From Bacteroidia bacterium (GTDB lineage: Bacteria; Bacteroidota; Bacteroidia; Bacteroidales; JAPLDU01), in contig JAPLDU010000002.1 in NCBI GenBank assembly GCA_026391255.1, forward strand, positions 22,441 through 59,989: a DNA stretch of 37,549 nucleotides. Direction: 5' to 3'. Below are positions 17,789 to 26,251 of the stretch, one piece after another. The position numbers were made by a program, and so were the translations under genes. The notes under the pieces were generated by a model, which was given only the letters and a program-made list of their open reading frames with translations, did not search any database and was not told where the DNA came from. How positions within the stretch are numbered: position 1 is the stretch's first letter; each line of letters begins with the position of its first letter.

Positions 17789-17985
17789 ACCCAGGCCAGG
17801 TCAGTGCTTGAATACCTGCGATCAGTAGCTAAATAGTGTCTGTCTTTATAATCCGATTTTTTGAATTCAGAATATCGATTAACGATTTATTATTTTAGAT
17901 GTACCTGATAATCTGAAATCTAAAATCTTCAATCCTTGTTCTTAAATCGCAAGAATTGACATAATGTATTGCCCCTGATTAACTA

Positions 17986-18966
17986 TTATCTGGCGGGAGT
18001 GTACCTGTTCACCTTGTTTTTTACCGGGGGTAAAGTCTGGAGGTAGGCAAAAATGGCGGCCAGGTCATCTTCTTTCATGCCGGAATACATGGTCCATGGC
18101 ATAAGAGTATTAAATGCCCCGGATTTTACCACGGGGGATTTATAAGCTGAATCTGTGTAACTTTTAAACAATGAGATGAATGTATTTACATTCCATGCCC
18201 CGATACCGGTTTCCTTATCCGGGGTAATATTTGCAGACCTAAGGATACTGTCGCCGGGCATCCTGAATTCAAACCCACCTGCAAATTCCATTCCCTCCAC
18301 TGCTTTGCCTTTAACCTGCCTTGTATGACATTCGGCACAACCAGCAGCATTGACCATATATTTACCATATTCAACTTTATTTAGTTTAGAAGGAGTACTG
18401 GTAAAAGCCGGTTTTTGGGGAATTGTATTTATTATAAAATTCATGGGAAAAGAGGCAACGGATGCGGGAACATCATTTTGTATCCCTTTCAGTGACCGGA
18501 TATAAGCAATGATTGATAATACATCCTCCCTGTCCATTTTCCCTAAATTAAGATAGGGCATTACCGGAAACAGGGCTTTGCCTTCTTTAGTGACACCTGA
18601 GGTAATTGCTCTGAATAATTCTCCGTCAGTCCAGCTTCCGATCCCGGCCGGTGTGATATTTGAGGCATAAAATTTACCGGGGAAGCCTTCATCCGGACCA
18701 AACAATTCTCCGCCCATTCCTTCAGTACCTTTCACTAACGGACCAGCATATTTTGACCAGTCACGCTTTGAATGGCAATCGATACACACACTTACATGAT
18801 TTGCCAGGTAGGCACCCCTTTCAATTCTTTGAGCAGTAAGCTCCACCTTCATTTCAGGAGCTTTGCCAACTGAAGGCAACATTGTTTTGACATATACCAA
18901 AAGGCCTCCGATAATAACTATGATACCCAAAACAATAAATACCAGAATTTTAACAATTTTATTCAT
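17986..18966 (-). CDS. Membrane-anchored diheme cytochrome c
   Basis: 326 residues. An uncleaved-looking N-terminal helix (about 5-27) anchors two cytochrome c domains. Domain 1 has CIDCH (C61-H65) with candidate axial methionine M136 (FPVMPYLNLGKM). Domain 2 has CAECH (C210-H214) with M289 (LMPWTMYSGM). Each ends in a DxxAIxAYLxxL helix. The layout resembles cytochrome subunits of alcohol/sorbitol dehydrogenases and other diheme electron carriers, but no dehydrogenase gene is beside it. It converges on the cytochrome-porin operon from the opposite strand, suggesting one redox module split over two transcripts (inference). Confidence 0.88.
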   Translation of the reverse strand: MNKIVKILVFIVLGIIVIIGGLLVYVKTMLPSVGKAPEMKVELTAQRIERGAYLANHVSVCIDCHSKRDWSKYAGPLVKGTEGMGGELFGPDEGFPGKFYASNITPAGIGSWTDGELFRAITSGVTKEGKALFPVMPYLNLGKMDREDVLSIIAYIRSLKGIQNDVPASVASFPMNFIINTIPQKPAFTSTPSKLNKVEYGKYMVNAAGCAECHTRQVKGKAVEGMEFAGGFEFRMPGDSILRSANITPDKETGIGAWNVNTFISLFKSYTDSAYKSPVVKSGAFNTLMPWTMYSGMKEDDLAAIFAYLQTLPPVKNKVNRYTPAR

Positions 18967-19036
18967 ATTATCAAAATTTAAACATTCTGAGTAGAGTCTG
19001 GTTTAAATCAAATAAAAATGACTATTTGGACAGATC

Positions 19037-19067
19037 TTGATAATAAACAAAAAATCCATTATGTTTG
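19037..19067 (+). promoter_or_regulatory. Promoter of the GT-C/TPR gene
   Basis: TATGTTTG at 19060-19067 matches the TAnnTTTG -7 element, with TTG at 19037-19039 twenty bases upstream. The start codon at 19111 leaves a leader of about 38 nt. Confidence 0.6.
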
Positions 19068-19110
19068 TTCCGAATGACCCTGATTGTTGTATTATTGAAC
19101 ATTTTTTAAA

Positions 19111-21135
19111 ATGAAGGCTAAGCAAAAAATAATCCGGAACCAGAAAAATATTCCTGGTATTCAGACTGATAAGGAAATGAAAGGCTTAAGCAAAAACTGG
19201 CTTGGAATATCAATAGCCCTGCTGGCATTTGTACTATATTCACAAAGTATCGGATTTCAATATACTCTTGATGATAAACCTGTTACTGTTGATAATAATA
19301 TTGTAACCCAGGGAATAAAAGGAATTCCAAAAATACTGGTGACCGATTACTGGTACGGTTGTAAAGACGGTTTAAGAGTACCTCAGTACAGACCAGCCTC
19401 TTTGATTATGTTCGCCATTGAATATCAATTATTCCCGGGAAATCCACATATTAATCACCTGATCAATGTTTTGTTGTACTCTCTCACCTGTTGGATATTA
19501 TTTTTATTCCTGGCCCGTCTGTTCCATTCCAAATACCTGATATATTCTTTTATCGGTTGTCTTCTGTTTGTCATTCACCCTATCCATACTGAAGTGGTTA
19601 ACAGTGTTAAAAGCAGGGATGAAATCCTCTGCTTTCTTTTTGCATTGTTATGCCTATTTTGGATAATGCAATATATGGATACAAGAAAATCAGTTTTTTT
19701 ATTACTGTCTTCATTAAGTTTCACAGGTTCATTATTTTCAAAAGAAACCGGCGTTGCATTTATAATGATTATTCCACTGCTTCTCTACTGTTTTACACAG
19801 GCGAGAAGAAAAGATTACATAAAAATATCATTTATTTTTGCTGCTATAACGGTCGCTTTTCTGTTAATCCGCTATCAGTTTGTCCGATCAGTGCCATCCA
19901 ATCTGATGAATTCTGAAATTCAAAACACACTGAATATTGCTCCTGATTTTTTAAGTGAAAAAACCACCGCATTTTTTATTTTACTTAGATATATTCTGTT
20001 ACTGATCGTCCCTCATCCGTTATCTTATGATTATTCTTATTCTCAGATCAAAATACACCAACTCTCTGATCCGGGAGCTATTCTGGGCCTATTGGTCTAT
20101 TTGGCAATTTTTATAATTGGAATAATGAATCTGCGTAAAAATAAAATCATTGCATTTGCATTGTTTTTTTACCTGATTACTCTTGCCCCGGTTTCAAACA
20201 TTTTTATCCTGATTGGTTCCACGATGGCCGAAAGGTTTTTGTACACTCCATCCATGGGATTCTGTATGATTCTGATTTTCCTGATGATAAAACTGAATAA
20301 TGCTGACATTCCAAAAAATAAACAACTGACCCCTGGTCTCTGGATGAAAAGTAACCTGGTCATGTGCACAATTCTATTAATCATCGTCGGATTATTTACT
20401 GTAAAAACATTTATAAGAAGCCGGAACTGGAAGAATGATGCAGAATTATTCGGTCATGATGTCAGAATTGCAGAAAACAGCGCCAGGGCACAATTTAACT
20501 GGGGTTCGGCCCTGTTAAACGAAATGTATCCCGATGAGAAAAATCCCGGAAAGAAAAGAGAAATCAATGAACAGGCAATTAATGCATTTAACAAAGCAAT
20601 TCAGATTTTTGATAAAGGTACGGTATATTATTATTTATTAGGGCAGGCCTATCTGAACAACGCTGATTATGATAAAGCGATCAGGAATTATGAGATTTAC
20701 AGAAAGAATAAGAAAAATCCGGAAATGGAATTCTATAATAATTTAGCATATTTATATTTACAGACAAAACAATATAATAAATCCATTGAAGTATCAGATA
20801 TTGTACTGGCAAAAAAGCCTGACTCAAAGGAAGCTTTAATAAACAAGGGGGTTGCACTGATGAACAGTGAAAATTATTCCGATTCAAAAATATTGTTTGA
20901 AAAGGTTCTCAAAATGGATCCGGAAAATGCATTAGCAATTTGTAATATGGGATGTGACTACGCTAATTTAAAAGACTATAAAACATCCCAGGAATACTTT
21001 AAAAAAAGTTTGGAACTTGACAGCACCAATTCAAATATCTATTATTATATAGGATTAAATTATCAAAATATGGGTGATTTATTGAATGCCGGAAAGTACT
21101 TTGATAAAGCAAACAAACTGAAGGCCCGGCAATAA
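19111..21135 (+). CDS. TMTC/DUF1736-like GT-C membrane glycosyltransferase with C-terminal TPRs
   Basis: 674 residues. The first luminal/periplasmic loop has the acidic pair of GT-C enzymes (QYTLDDKPV, D54-D55), followed by YRPASLIMFAIEYQLFPGNPHINHLINVLLYSLTCWILF and HPIHTEVVNSVKSRDEIL, a signature shared with the DUF1736/TMTC family. About ten hydrophobic segments run to residue 440. After about 455 come roughly five canonical 34-residue TPRs (YYYLLGQAYLNNADYDKAIRNYEIY and onward). Eukaryotic TMTC proteins O-mannosylate cadherins; bacterial relatives are mostly uncharacterised. A role in O-glycosylating exported proteins with a polyprenyl-phosphate sugar donor is a family-based inference, and Bacteroidota do O-glycosylate periplasmic proteins. 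It is transcribed alone. Confidence 0.8.
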   Translation: MKAKQKIIRNQKNIPGIQTDKEMKGLSKNWLGISIALLAFVLYSQSIGFQYTLDDKPVTVDNNIVTQGIKGIPKILVTDYWYGCKDGLRVPQYRPASLIMFAIEYQLFPGNPHINHLINVLLYSLTCWILFLFLARLFHSKYLIYSFIGCLLFVIHPIHTEVVNSVKSRDEILCFLFALLCLFWIMQYMDTRKSVFLLLSSLSFTGSLFSKETGVAFIMIIPLLLYCFTQARRKDYIKISFIFAAITVAFLLIRYQFVRSVPSNLMNSEIQNTLNIAPDFLSEKTTAFFILLRYILLLIVPHPLSYDYSYSQIKIHQLSDPGAILGLLVYLAIFIIGIMNLRKNKIIAFALFFYLITLAPVSNIFILIGSTMAERFLYTPSMGFCMILIFLMIKLNNADIPKNKQLTPGLWMKSNLVMCTILLIIVGLFTVKTFIRSRNWKNDAELFGHDVRIAENSARAQFNWGSALLNEMYPDEKNPGKKREINEQAINAFNKAIQIFDKGTVYYYLLGQAYLNNADYDKAIRNYEIYRKNKKNPEMEFYNNLAYLYLQTKQYNKSIEVSDIVLAKKPDSKEALINKGVALMNSENYSDSKILFEKVLKMDPENALAICNMGCDYANLKDYKTSQEYFKKSLELDSTNSNIYYYIGLNYQNMGDLLNAGKYFDKANKLKARQ

Positions 21136-21147
21136 GATGCTAAATTA

Positions 21148-21179
21148 ATTTGAAAATTTGAAAATGTGCAAATTTGAAA
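21148..21179. repeat. Octamer array ATTTGAAA (4 units)
   Basis: Units attTGAAA-type at 21148, 21156, 21164 (degenerate, atgtgcaa) and 21172 are in phase, just downstream of the GT-C/TPR gene's stop codon. Confidence 0.75.
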
Positions 21180-21282
21180 ATTAAATCCGTTTCACGGGAA
21201 TAATATTTGCGATAACATGTTGGTAAGTTTTGTTTCCTAAACGTCTATCTGAGTTTATTTTATTGTTAATTTTAGTTAGTAA

Positions 21283-21297
21283 TGTAAACCAATTACA
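21283..21297. promoter_or_regulatory. Candidate MarR operator, TGTAA-N5-TTACA
   Basis: A perfect inverted repeat with five-base arms lies eight bases upstream of the -7 element at 21306. Its position between the -33 and -7 regions of the regulator's own operon fits MarR-type autorepression. The arms are short, so chance remains possible. Confidence 0.5.
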
Positions 21298-21305
21298 ATT
21301 TTACC

Positions 21306-21313
21306 TACTTTTG
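21306..21313 (+). promoter_or_regulatory. Promoter -7 element of the marR-RND operon
   Basis: TACTTTTG matches TAnnTTTG. The ATG of the MarR gene is at 21321, only seven bases beyond, so transcription should begin at or next to the start codon and yield a leaderless or nearly leaderless mRNA. Confidence 0.6.
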
Positions 21314-21320
21314 CCCGCGT

Positions 21321-21821
21321 ATGAAAGCAATTCACGGTAATATTGTTGAACAACCGTTGGGCAGAGTTTTTTCCCATATCGGAAAGAATTATTTGCATAT
21401 ACTTAATACCGAACTCGGCCATCTTGATATCTCGAGGAGTTACTATGTACTGCTTGTGATCGATAACCGTAATGACACTGTTACCCAGCAGGATCTTGCC
21501 GGCCTGCTTGACACCGATAAGGTTAGCATGGTTCGTATTATTGATTATCTGTCGGACAATGGATATGTTAAACGTACAAGAAATCAGATCGACAGAAGGA
21601 AATACTGCTTAGTCCTTACGCAGAAAGCTAAGAAAGCGCTTCCGGGAATAAAGAATTCTATTGACAATGTGAACAGAATTGCATTAAAAAACCTGAAACC
21701 ATCTCAGGTCGAAGAATTTTACAATATATTGGAAATAATAAAAAATAACCTGAAATCCGGAAGTCCCCTGGGAGTTGATCATTCAGTTGTCAGGGATTCA
21801 GGGAAATCAGTACGCAAATAA
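21321..21821 (+). CDS. MarR-family transcriptional regulator
   Basis: 166 residues. A dimerisation helix precedes a winged helix-turn-helix: VTQQDLAGLLDTDKVSMVRIIDYLSDNGYVKRTRNQIDRRKYCLVLTQKAKKALP. The order is helix-turn-helix (about 54-85) and then a beta-wing with the typical D-x-R-R basic tip (about 90-105). It is the first gene of a MarR-MFP-RND-TolC operon (gap to the next gene 19 bp). It probably represses that operon and is released by a pump substrate. The dyad TGTAA-N5-TTACA near its promoter is a candidate operator. The ligand is unknown. Confidence 0.88.
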   Translation: MKAIHGNIVEQPLGRVFSHIGKNYLHILNTELGHLDISRSYYVLLVIDNRNDTVTQQDLAGLLDTDKVSMVRIIDYLSDNGYVKRTRNQIDRRKYCLVLTQKAKKALPGIKNSIDNVNRIALKNLKPSQVEEFYNILEIIKNNLKSGSPLGVDHSVVRDSGKSVRK

Positions 21822-21840
21822 GTAACAACAACTCAGACTT

Positions 21841-22887
21841 ATGAATTATCTCAGATTTGCCGGTTTATTGGTAATTGCCCTTGTTTTATACTCATGTAAA
21901 AAAGATGTAAAAGAACAAAATGCAAAAAAGGGAATTCCCCCAGTGATCGTAGACGTGATGATTGCCGGAGATGTAGATTTTCCATCAAACATTCAGGTAA
22001 ATGGGACAGTGCTATCGGAGGAAATGATAGAAATGCATCCTGAAATCAGCGGTCGCATCACTTTGCTGAATATCCCCGACGGGGCAACGGTCACGGCTGG
22101 TACGGTACTTGCAAAGATCAACGATGCTGACTTACAGGCTCAGATGGAACAGCAGAAAGTACAGAAGGATCTTGCGGAAAAAACAGAACAACGCCTGAAA
22201 AAATTGCTCGATGTCAACGGCGTGGATCAGGCAACTTATGATGCAGCTTTAAGCCAGTTAAACTTATATGATGCTAATATCAAGGTTTTACAGGCACAAA
22301 TAGATAAAACCGTTATCAAAGCGCCGTTTAACGGACGATTGGGATTACGGCTGGTGAGCGAAGGAGCCTATGTAACCCCTTCAACCCTGATCGGAACTTT
22401 GCAGCAGACAGATAAGATTAAAATCGATTTCACGGTTCCTGAGACTTACGAAAACCTTTTGAGCATTGGAAAAACGGTCACTATTCAAACCACAGGTTCA
22501 AAGGAAAATCGTACTGCAGTCATCAGCGCTATTGAACCACAGATTAACACGGTGACCAGAAACATTAAAGTGAGGGCAAGACTGGAAAACTCAAACATCC
22601 GGCCCGGTGCATTTGTAAAAGTGCTGCTCAATGAAACGGGGAAAAGAATTGTAGTTCCTTCCAACGTAATCATTCCCGATGCATTATCCAACCAGGTAGT
22701 GGTCGTTAAAAAAGGCAAAGCTACCTTCAGGAATGTGGAAACCGGGACCAGAAATTCAGATGTTGTGGAAATCACCAACGGTCTTAATCCCGGCGATACT
22801 GTGGTAGTAAGCGGCGTTCTGTTTGTCCGCCCCAATGCCCGAGTCAAAATACGTAAAGTAATCAGTATGACTGGGGCAAAGCAGTGA
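21841..22887 (+). CDS. RND efflux periplasmic adaptor (membrane fusion) lipoprotein
   Basis: 348 residues, normal for the AcrA/MexE family. Lipobox VLYSC puts the acylated cysteine at C19. The order is typical: a first beta-barrel strand pair, a split lipoyl half (GRITLLNIPDGATVTAGTVLAKIND), a short coiled-coil hairpin (about 98-145), the second lipoyl half (AQIDKTVIKAPFNGRLGLRLVSEGAYV), a beta-barrel domain and a membrane-proximal domain ending GDTVVVSGVLFVRPNARVKI. It bridges the inner-membrane RND pump and the TolC-like channel encoded downstream. Its stop codon overlaps the first unit of a heptamer array. Confidence 0.93.
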   Translation: MNYLRFAGLLVIALVLYSCKKDVKEQNAKKGIPPVIVDVMIAGDVDFPSNIQVNGTVLSEEMIEMHPEISGRITLLNIPDGATVTAGTVLAKINDADLQAQMEQQKVQKDLAEKTEQRLKKLLDVNGVDQATYDAALSQLNLYDANIKVLQAQIDKTVIKAPFNGRLGLRLVSEGAYVTPSTLIGTLQQTDKIKIDFTVPETYENLLSIGKTVTIQTTGSKENRTAVISAIEPQINTVTRNIKVRARLENSNIRPGAFVKVLLNETGKRIVVPSNVIIPDALSNQVVVVKKGKATFRNVETGTRNSDVVEITNGLNPGDTVVVSGVLFVRPNARVKIRKVISMTGAKQ

Positions 22888-22934
22888 TGGGTAATGAGTG
22901 ATGAATTATGAGTGATGAGTGATGAGTGATGAGT
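22886..22934. repeat. Heptamer array GATGAGT (7 units)
   Basis: gatgggt, aatgagt, gatgaat, tatgagt and then gatgagt x3 run in perfect phase, starting within the stop codon of the adaptor gene. It is the first of four distinct arrays in this 250-bp spacer. The word equals the first two units (GAGTGAT rotated) of the 15535-15870 array. Confidence 0.9.
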
Positions 22935-22956
22935 ATAAGGTATTAGGAATAGAAAT

Positions 22957-22996
22957 GAACAATCGAACATTTGAACAATCGAATAATCGAATAAAC
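22957..22996. repeat. Octamer array GAACAATC (5 units)
   Basis: gaacaatc, gaacattt, gaacaatc, gaataatc and gaataaac run in phase. The same GAACAxxx word family recurs at 26220-26251 and 26412-26443. Confidence 0.85.
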
Positions 22997-23035
22997 AATT
23001 ATGTCAATATCACTTCTAAAAAATTTACGGATTTT

Positions 23036-23098
23036 AACTTTATGAACTTTACGAACTTTATAAACTTTACAAACTTTATAAACTTTACGAACTTTATG
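23036..23098. repeat. Nonamer array AACTTTATG (7 units)
   Basis: Seven in-phase nonamers AACTTTA[TC][GA]: ATG, ACG, ATA, ACA, ATA, ACG and ATG endings, a mirror-symmetric order. The same nonamer encodes the start of the FISUMP gene at 9023-9058. An open frame across it (NFMNFTNFINF) is a by-product of the nine-base period. Confidence 0.9.
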
Positions 23099-23102
23099 AA
23101 CT

Positions 23103-23130
23103 ATTGCCTAATGCCTATTGCCTAATGCCT
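23103..23130. repeat. Heptamer array ATTGCCT/AATGCCT (4 units)
   Basis: Alternating attgcct and aatgcct, twice, ending seven bases before the RND pump start codon. A two-unit relative (agtgcct, attgcct) occurs near 30425-30438. Confidence 0.85.
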
Positions 23131-23137
23131 AATTAAA

Positions 23138-26100
23138 ATGAATATTTCCGAATTATCAATCAGGAGACCTGTACTGGCAACAGTGATGAATTTATTCATC
23201 ATTTTGTTCGGAGTGATCGGATTTACCTACCTTGGTGTCAGGGATTATCCTGCCATTGACCCGCCCATGATTACCGTGACTACATCGTATACCGGAGCTA
23301 ATTCTGATATCATAGAAAGCCAGATTACCGAACCGCTTGAAAAATCAATTAACGGAATTCCCGGCATCCGCACCATATCATCGACAAGTTCGGTGGGAAG
23401 AAGCAGTATCAACGTTGAATTCAATATTAAATCTGATCTTGAAGCAGCCGCAAACGATGTGCGCGACAAGGTTAGCCAGGCCGTACGTAACCTGCCTGTT
23501 GATATTGATGCTCCTCCCGTAGTTACAAAATCTGATGCCAACAGCGATTTTATTATTTTACTGGCCGTTCAGAGCCCTACCAAGGGATTGCTTGAACTCA
23601 GCGATTATGCGGAAAATGTTTTGCTGAATAAATTTCAGACCATTCCCGAAGTCAGTGCGGTGAATATTGTGGGACAAAAGCGCCCGGCCATGCGCTTGTG
23701 GGTCGATCCTGACAAGATGAATGCTTATAACATTGCCTTTAATGATATTTCCGATGTACTGAACAAAGAAAATGTTGACATTCCTTCCGGTAAGATTTAT
23801 GGTAATAAAACTGAACTTACTATCAGGGCATTGGGCAGACTCACCACCGAAAAAGACTTCAGTGATCTGATTATCAGGGAAGATGCCAACGGTATTATCC
23901 GTTTGAGTGATGTTGCAAAAGTAGAGCTGGGCCCTGAGCAGTATGAGCAAAGCTGGAGACTAAATGGAGTAAGCGCCGTTGGCCTGGCAATCGTACCTCA
24001 ACCCGGAGCAAATTATATTAATATTTCCAATGAGTTTAACAAAAGACTCGATGATATAAAAAAATCACAAAAGGGTGATATCATTTTTACAACCCTGATT
24101 GATAATACCGTCAATGTTCGGAAATCGTTAAGCGAAGTCGGTCAAACTTTAATGATAGCCATAAGTCTGGTAATATTTGTCATATTTTTCTTTTTCAGAA
24201 ACTGGCTGATAGCCATTCGTCCTCTTATCGATATTCCGATTTCACTTATTTTCACCTTTTTCGTCATGTACTTTGCAGGGTTCTCGGTGAACATTCTTAC
24301 CCTGCTGGCGATCATCCTGGCCACAGGACTGGTAGTGGATGACGGGATAGTAGTCACAGAAAATATTTTCAGGAAGATTGAAAGAGGGGTACCTGTATTC
24401 CAGGCCGCAATAGACGGGAGCAAGGAGATATTCTTTGTAGTAATTGCCACCTCCATAACACTTGCAATAGTATTTCTTCCCGTATTATTTTTACAGGGGT
24501 TTGTGGGAAGCCTGTTCAGGGAATTCGGAGTAGTGCTTGCCTGTGCTGTTCTTGTTTCTGCCTTTGTATCTCTTACTATTACCCCGGTTCTGAATGTTTT
24601 CCTGAACAGAAAAAATGCACAGCACGGACGCTTTTACCAAAAAACCGAACCTTTTTTCAGTGGGATGGAAAGCGGATATAAGAGGCTTATTGAGCGGTTT
24701 ATCAGACATCGGAGGATTGGATGGGTTATTGTCGGAATTTGTCTGATAGTAGTGGTAATTATCGGGAAGAACATTCAAAGCGAACTTGCACCTCTTGAGG
24801 ATAAAAGCATGATCCGACTCCAGATGACAGGCCCTGAGGGTGCCAGTTTTGGTGATATGACAGCTACCGGAGATAAAATCGGGAATTTTCTCATCGATTC
24901 AATTCCTGAAAGAGCTTTTTCATTTATATCCATTCCCGGATACAGCAGCGCCGGGGTAAACGGCGGTAACGGCAGAATAGGTCTGGTACTTCCTTCTCAA
25001 AGGGACAGGAGCCAGAGTACCATTGTAAAGGAACTGAATAAAAAACTGGCACGTTTCAATAATGTCCGCATCTTCCCGATTGAAGAGCAGACTATTTCCG
25101 TGGGTTTGAGTTCAAGAGGCTCTTTACCTGTGCAGTTTGTCGTGCAGAATCTTGATTTTAATAAATTGAAATCTGTTGTGCCAAAATTTATGGACGAAGC
25201 CAGAAGTGACAAAACATTTCAGAATGTGGATGTCAACCTGAAATTCAACAAACCTGAGCTTGATCTAAGCATTGACAGGATAAAGGCCAGGGAATTCGGC
25301 ATTACTGTCAGCGATATTGCCCTGGTTTTACAGAGCGCATTCAGCGGCGGGCGACTTGCTTACTTCATCATGAACGGTAAACAGTACCAGGTAATCTGCC
25401 AGGTAGCCATGCATGACAGGCAGCAACCGGCTGATATCACAAATTTATATGTAAGAAATAATAACGGAAATAATATTCCTTTATCAGCCGTGACAAATAT
25501 TATCAGCAATGCAAATCCGCCATCATTATATCATTTCAACCGGTATAAATCGGCAACCATTTCTGCCTCGCTGGCCGAAGGAAAAACCGTCGGCGACGGG
25601 GTAAAATCCATGCAGGCCATTGCCGGCAGATTGCTGGATGATAGTTTCCAGACATCCCTGAGCGGCCCGTCACGTGACTTTGCCGAAAGTTCCTCAAATA
25701 TATCCTTTGCATTTATCCTTGCACTGGTACTGATATTCCTGGTGCTGGCCGCACAATTTGAAAGTTTCAGAGACCCGCTTACTATCATGCTCACAGTCCC
25801 ACTGGCTGTTGCGGGAGCATTATTAAGCCTTTGGATATTCGGACAGACACTGAATATATTTTCCGAGATAGGAATGATCATGCTTATCGGGTTGGTGACC
25901 AAAAACGGGATACTGATCGTCGAGTTTGCCAATAAGAAAAGAGAACAGGGCATTCCAATGAACCAGGCTGTTGTAGAAGCTGCTGCACAGCGGTTAAGAC
26001 CGATATTAATGACCAGCTTAGCCACTTCATTAGGCGCTCTGCCAATTGCTTTAAGCCTCGGAGCAGCCTCTACCAGCCGTATTCCTCTTGGTATCGTCGT

Positions 26101-26212
26101 AGTGGGTGGTATCATGTTTTCATTAATACTTACCTTATTTGTGATACCGGCTGTTTACACATATATCTCAGGAAAGCATGAAGTAAAAGAGGAAGAAATG
26201 ATCGAACTTTAA
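23138..26212 (+). CDS. RND multidrug efflux transporter (HAE-1/AcrB type)
   Basis: 1024 residues, the standard length. The start MNISELSIRRPVLATVMNLFIILFGVIGF is the first TM helix with the family's N-terminal amphipathic segment. Two large periplasmic loops follow TM1 and TM7. The proton-relay aspartates D401 and D402 lie in TM4 (ATGLVVDDGIVVTENI), and the matching lysine of TM10 is in GLVTKNGILIVEFANKKREQG. The repeated GFVGSLFREFG and PIALSLGAAS elements are present. It exports drugs or other amphiphiles, driven by the proton gradient, together with the adaptor and TolC-like channel on either side. The closest substrate class cannot be read from the sequence. Confidence 0.95.
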   Translation: MNISELSIRRPVLATVMNLFIILFGVIGFTYLGVRDYPAIDPPMITVTTSYTGANSDIIESQITEPLEKSINGIPGIRTISSTSSVGRSSINVEFNIKSDLEAAANDVRDKVSQAVRNLPVDIDAPPVVTKSDANSDFIILLAVQSPTKGLLELSDYAENVLLNKFQTIPEVSAVNIVGQKRPAMRLWVDPDKMNAYNIAFNDISDVLNKENVDIPSGKIYGNKTELTIRALGRLTTEKDFSDLIIREDANGIIRLSDVAKVELGPEQYEQSWRLNGVSAVGLAIVPQPGANYINISNEFNKRLDDIKKSQKGDIIFTTLIDNTVNVRKSLSEVGQTLMIAISLVIFVIFFFFRNWLIAIRPLIDIPISLIFTFFVMYFAGFSVNILTLLAIILATGLVVDDGIVVTENIFRKIERGVPVFQAAIDGSKEIFFVVIATSITLAIVFLPVLFLQGFVGSLFREFGVVLACAVLVSAFVSLTITPVLNVFLNRKNAQHGRFYQKTEPFFSGMESGYKRLIERFIRHRRIGWVIVGICLIVVVIIGKNIQSELAPLEDKSMIRLQMTGPEGASFGDMTATGDKIGNFLIDSIPERAFSFISIPGYSSAGVNGGNGRIGLVLPSQRDRSQSTIVKELNKKLARFNNVRIFPIEEQTISVGLSSRGSLPVQFVVQNLDFNKLKSVVPKFMDEARSDKTFQNVDVNLKFNKPELDLSIDRIKAREFGITVSDIALVLQSAFSGGRLAYFIMNGKQYQVICQVAMHDRQQPADITNLYVRNNNGNNIPLSAVTNIISNANPPSLYHFNRYKSATISASLAEGKTVGDGVKSMQAIAGRLLDDSFQTSLSGPSRDFAESSSNISFAFILALVLIFLVLAAQFESFRDPLTIMLTVPLAVAGALLSLWIFGQTLNIFSEIGMIMLIGLVTKNGILIVEFANKKREQGIPMNQAVVEAAAQRLRPILMTSLATSLGALPIALSLGAASTSRIPLGIVVVGGIMFSLILTLFVIPAVYTYISGKHEVKEEEMIEL

Positions 26213-26251
26213 AGTAATCGAACAGACGAACAGACGAACATACGAACATTA
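26212..26251. repeat. Octamer array GAACAGAC-type (5 units), left of a MITE-like element
   Basis: aagtaatc, gaacagac, gaacagac, gaacatac and gaacatta in phase, beginning at the last base of the RND stop codon. The array on the other side of the inverted-repeat element starts with the same order (taataatc, gtacagat, gaacagat, gaacatta). Confidence 0.85.

Noticed and set aside
16022-18966. Alcohol- or thiosulfate-dehydrogenase operon, suggested by the diheme cytochrome
   Set aside because: No catalytic dehydrogenase subunit is present on either side, so only a generic electron-transfer role is supportable.
22485-22970. A 161-residue minus-strand open frame
   Set aside because: Antisense to the adaptor gene, and its start lies in the heptamer array (HHSSLITHNSSLITHH).
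22919-23125. A 68-residue open frame rich in NFxNF
   Set aside because: It is made of octamer and nonamer spacer arrays and lies inside an operon gap. Its composition follows from the repeats.
25531-26115. A 194-residue minus-strand open frame
   Set aside because: Antisense to the RND transporter, with no recognisable domain.
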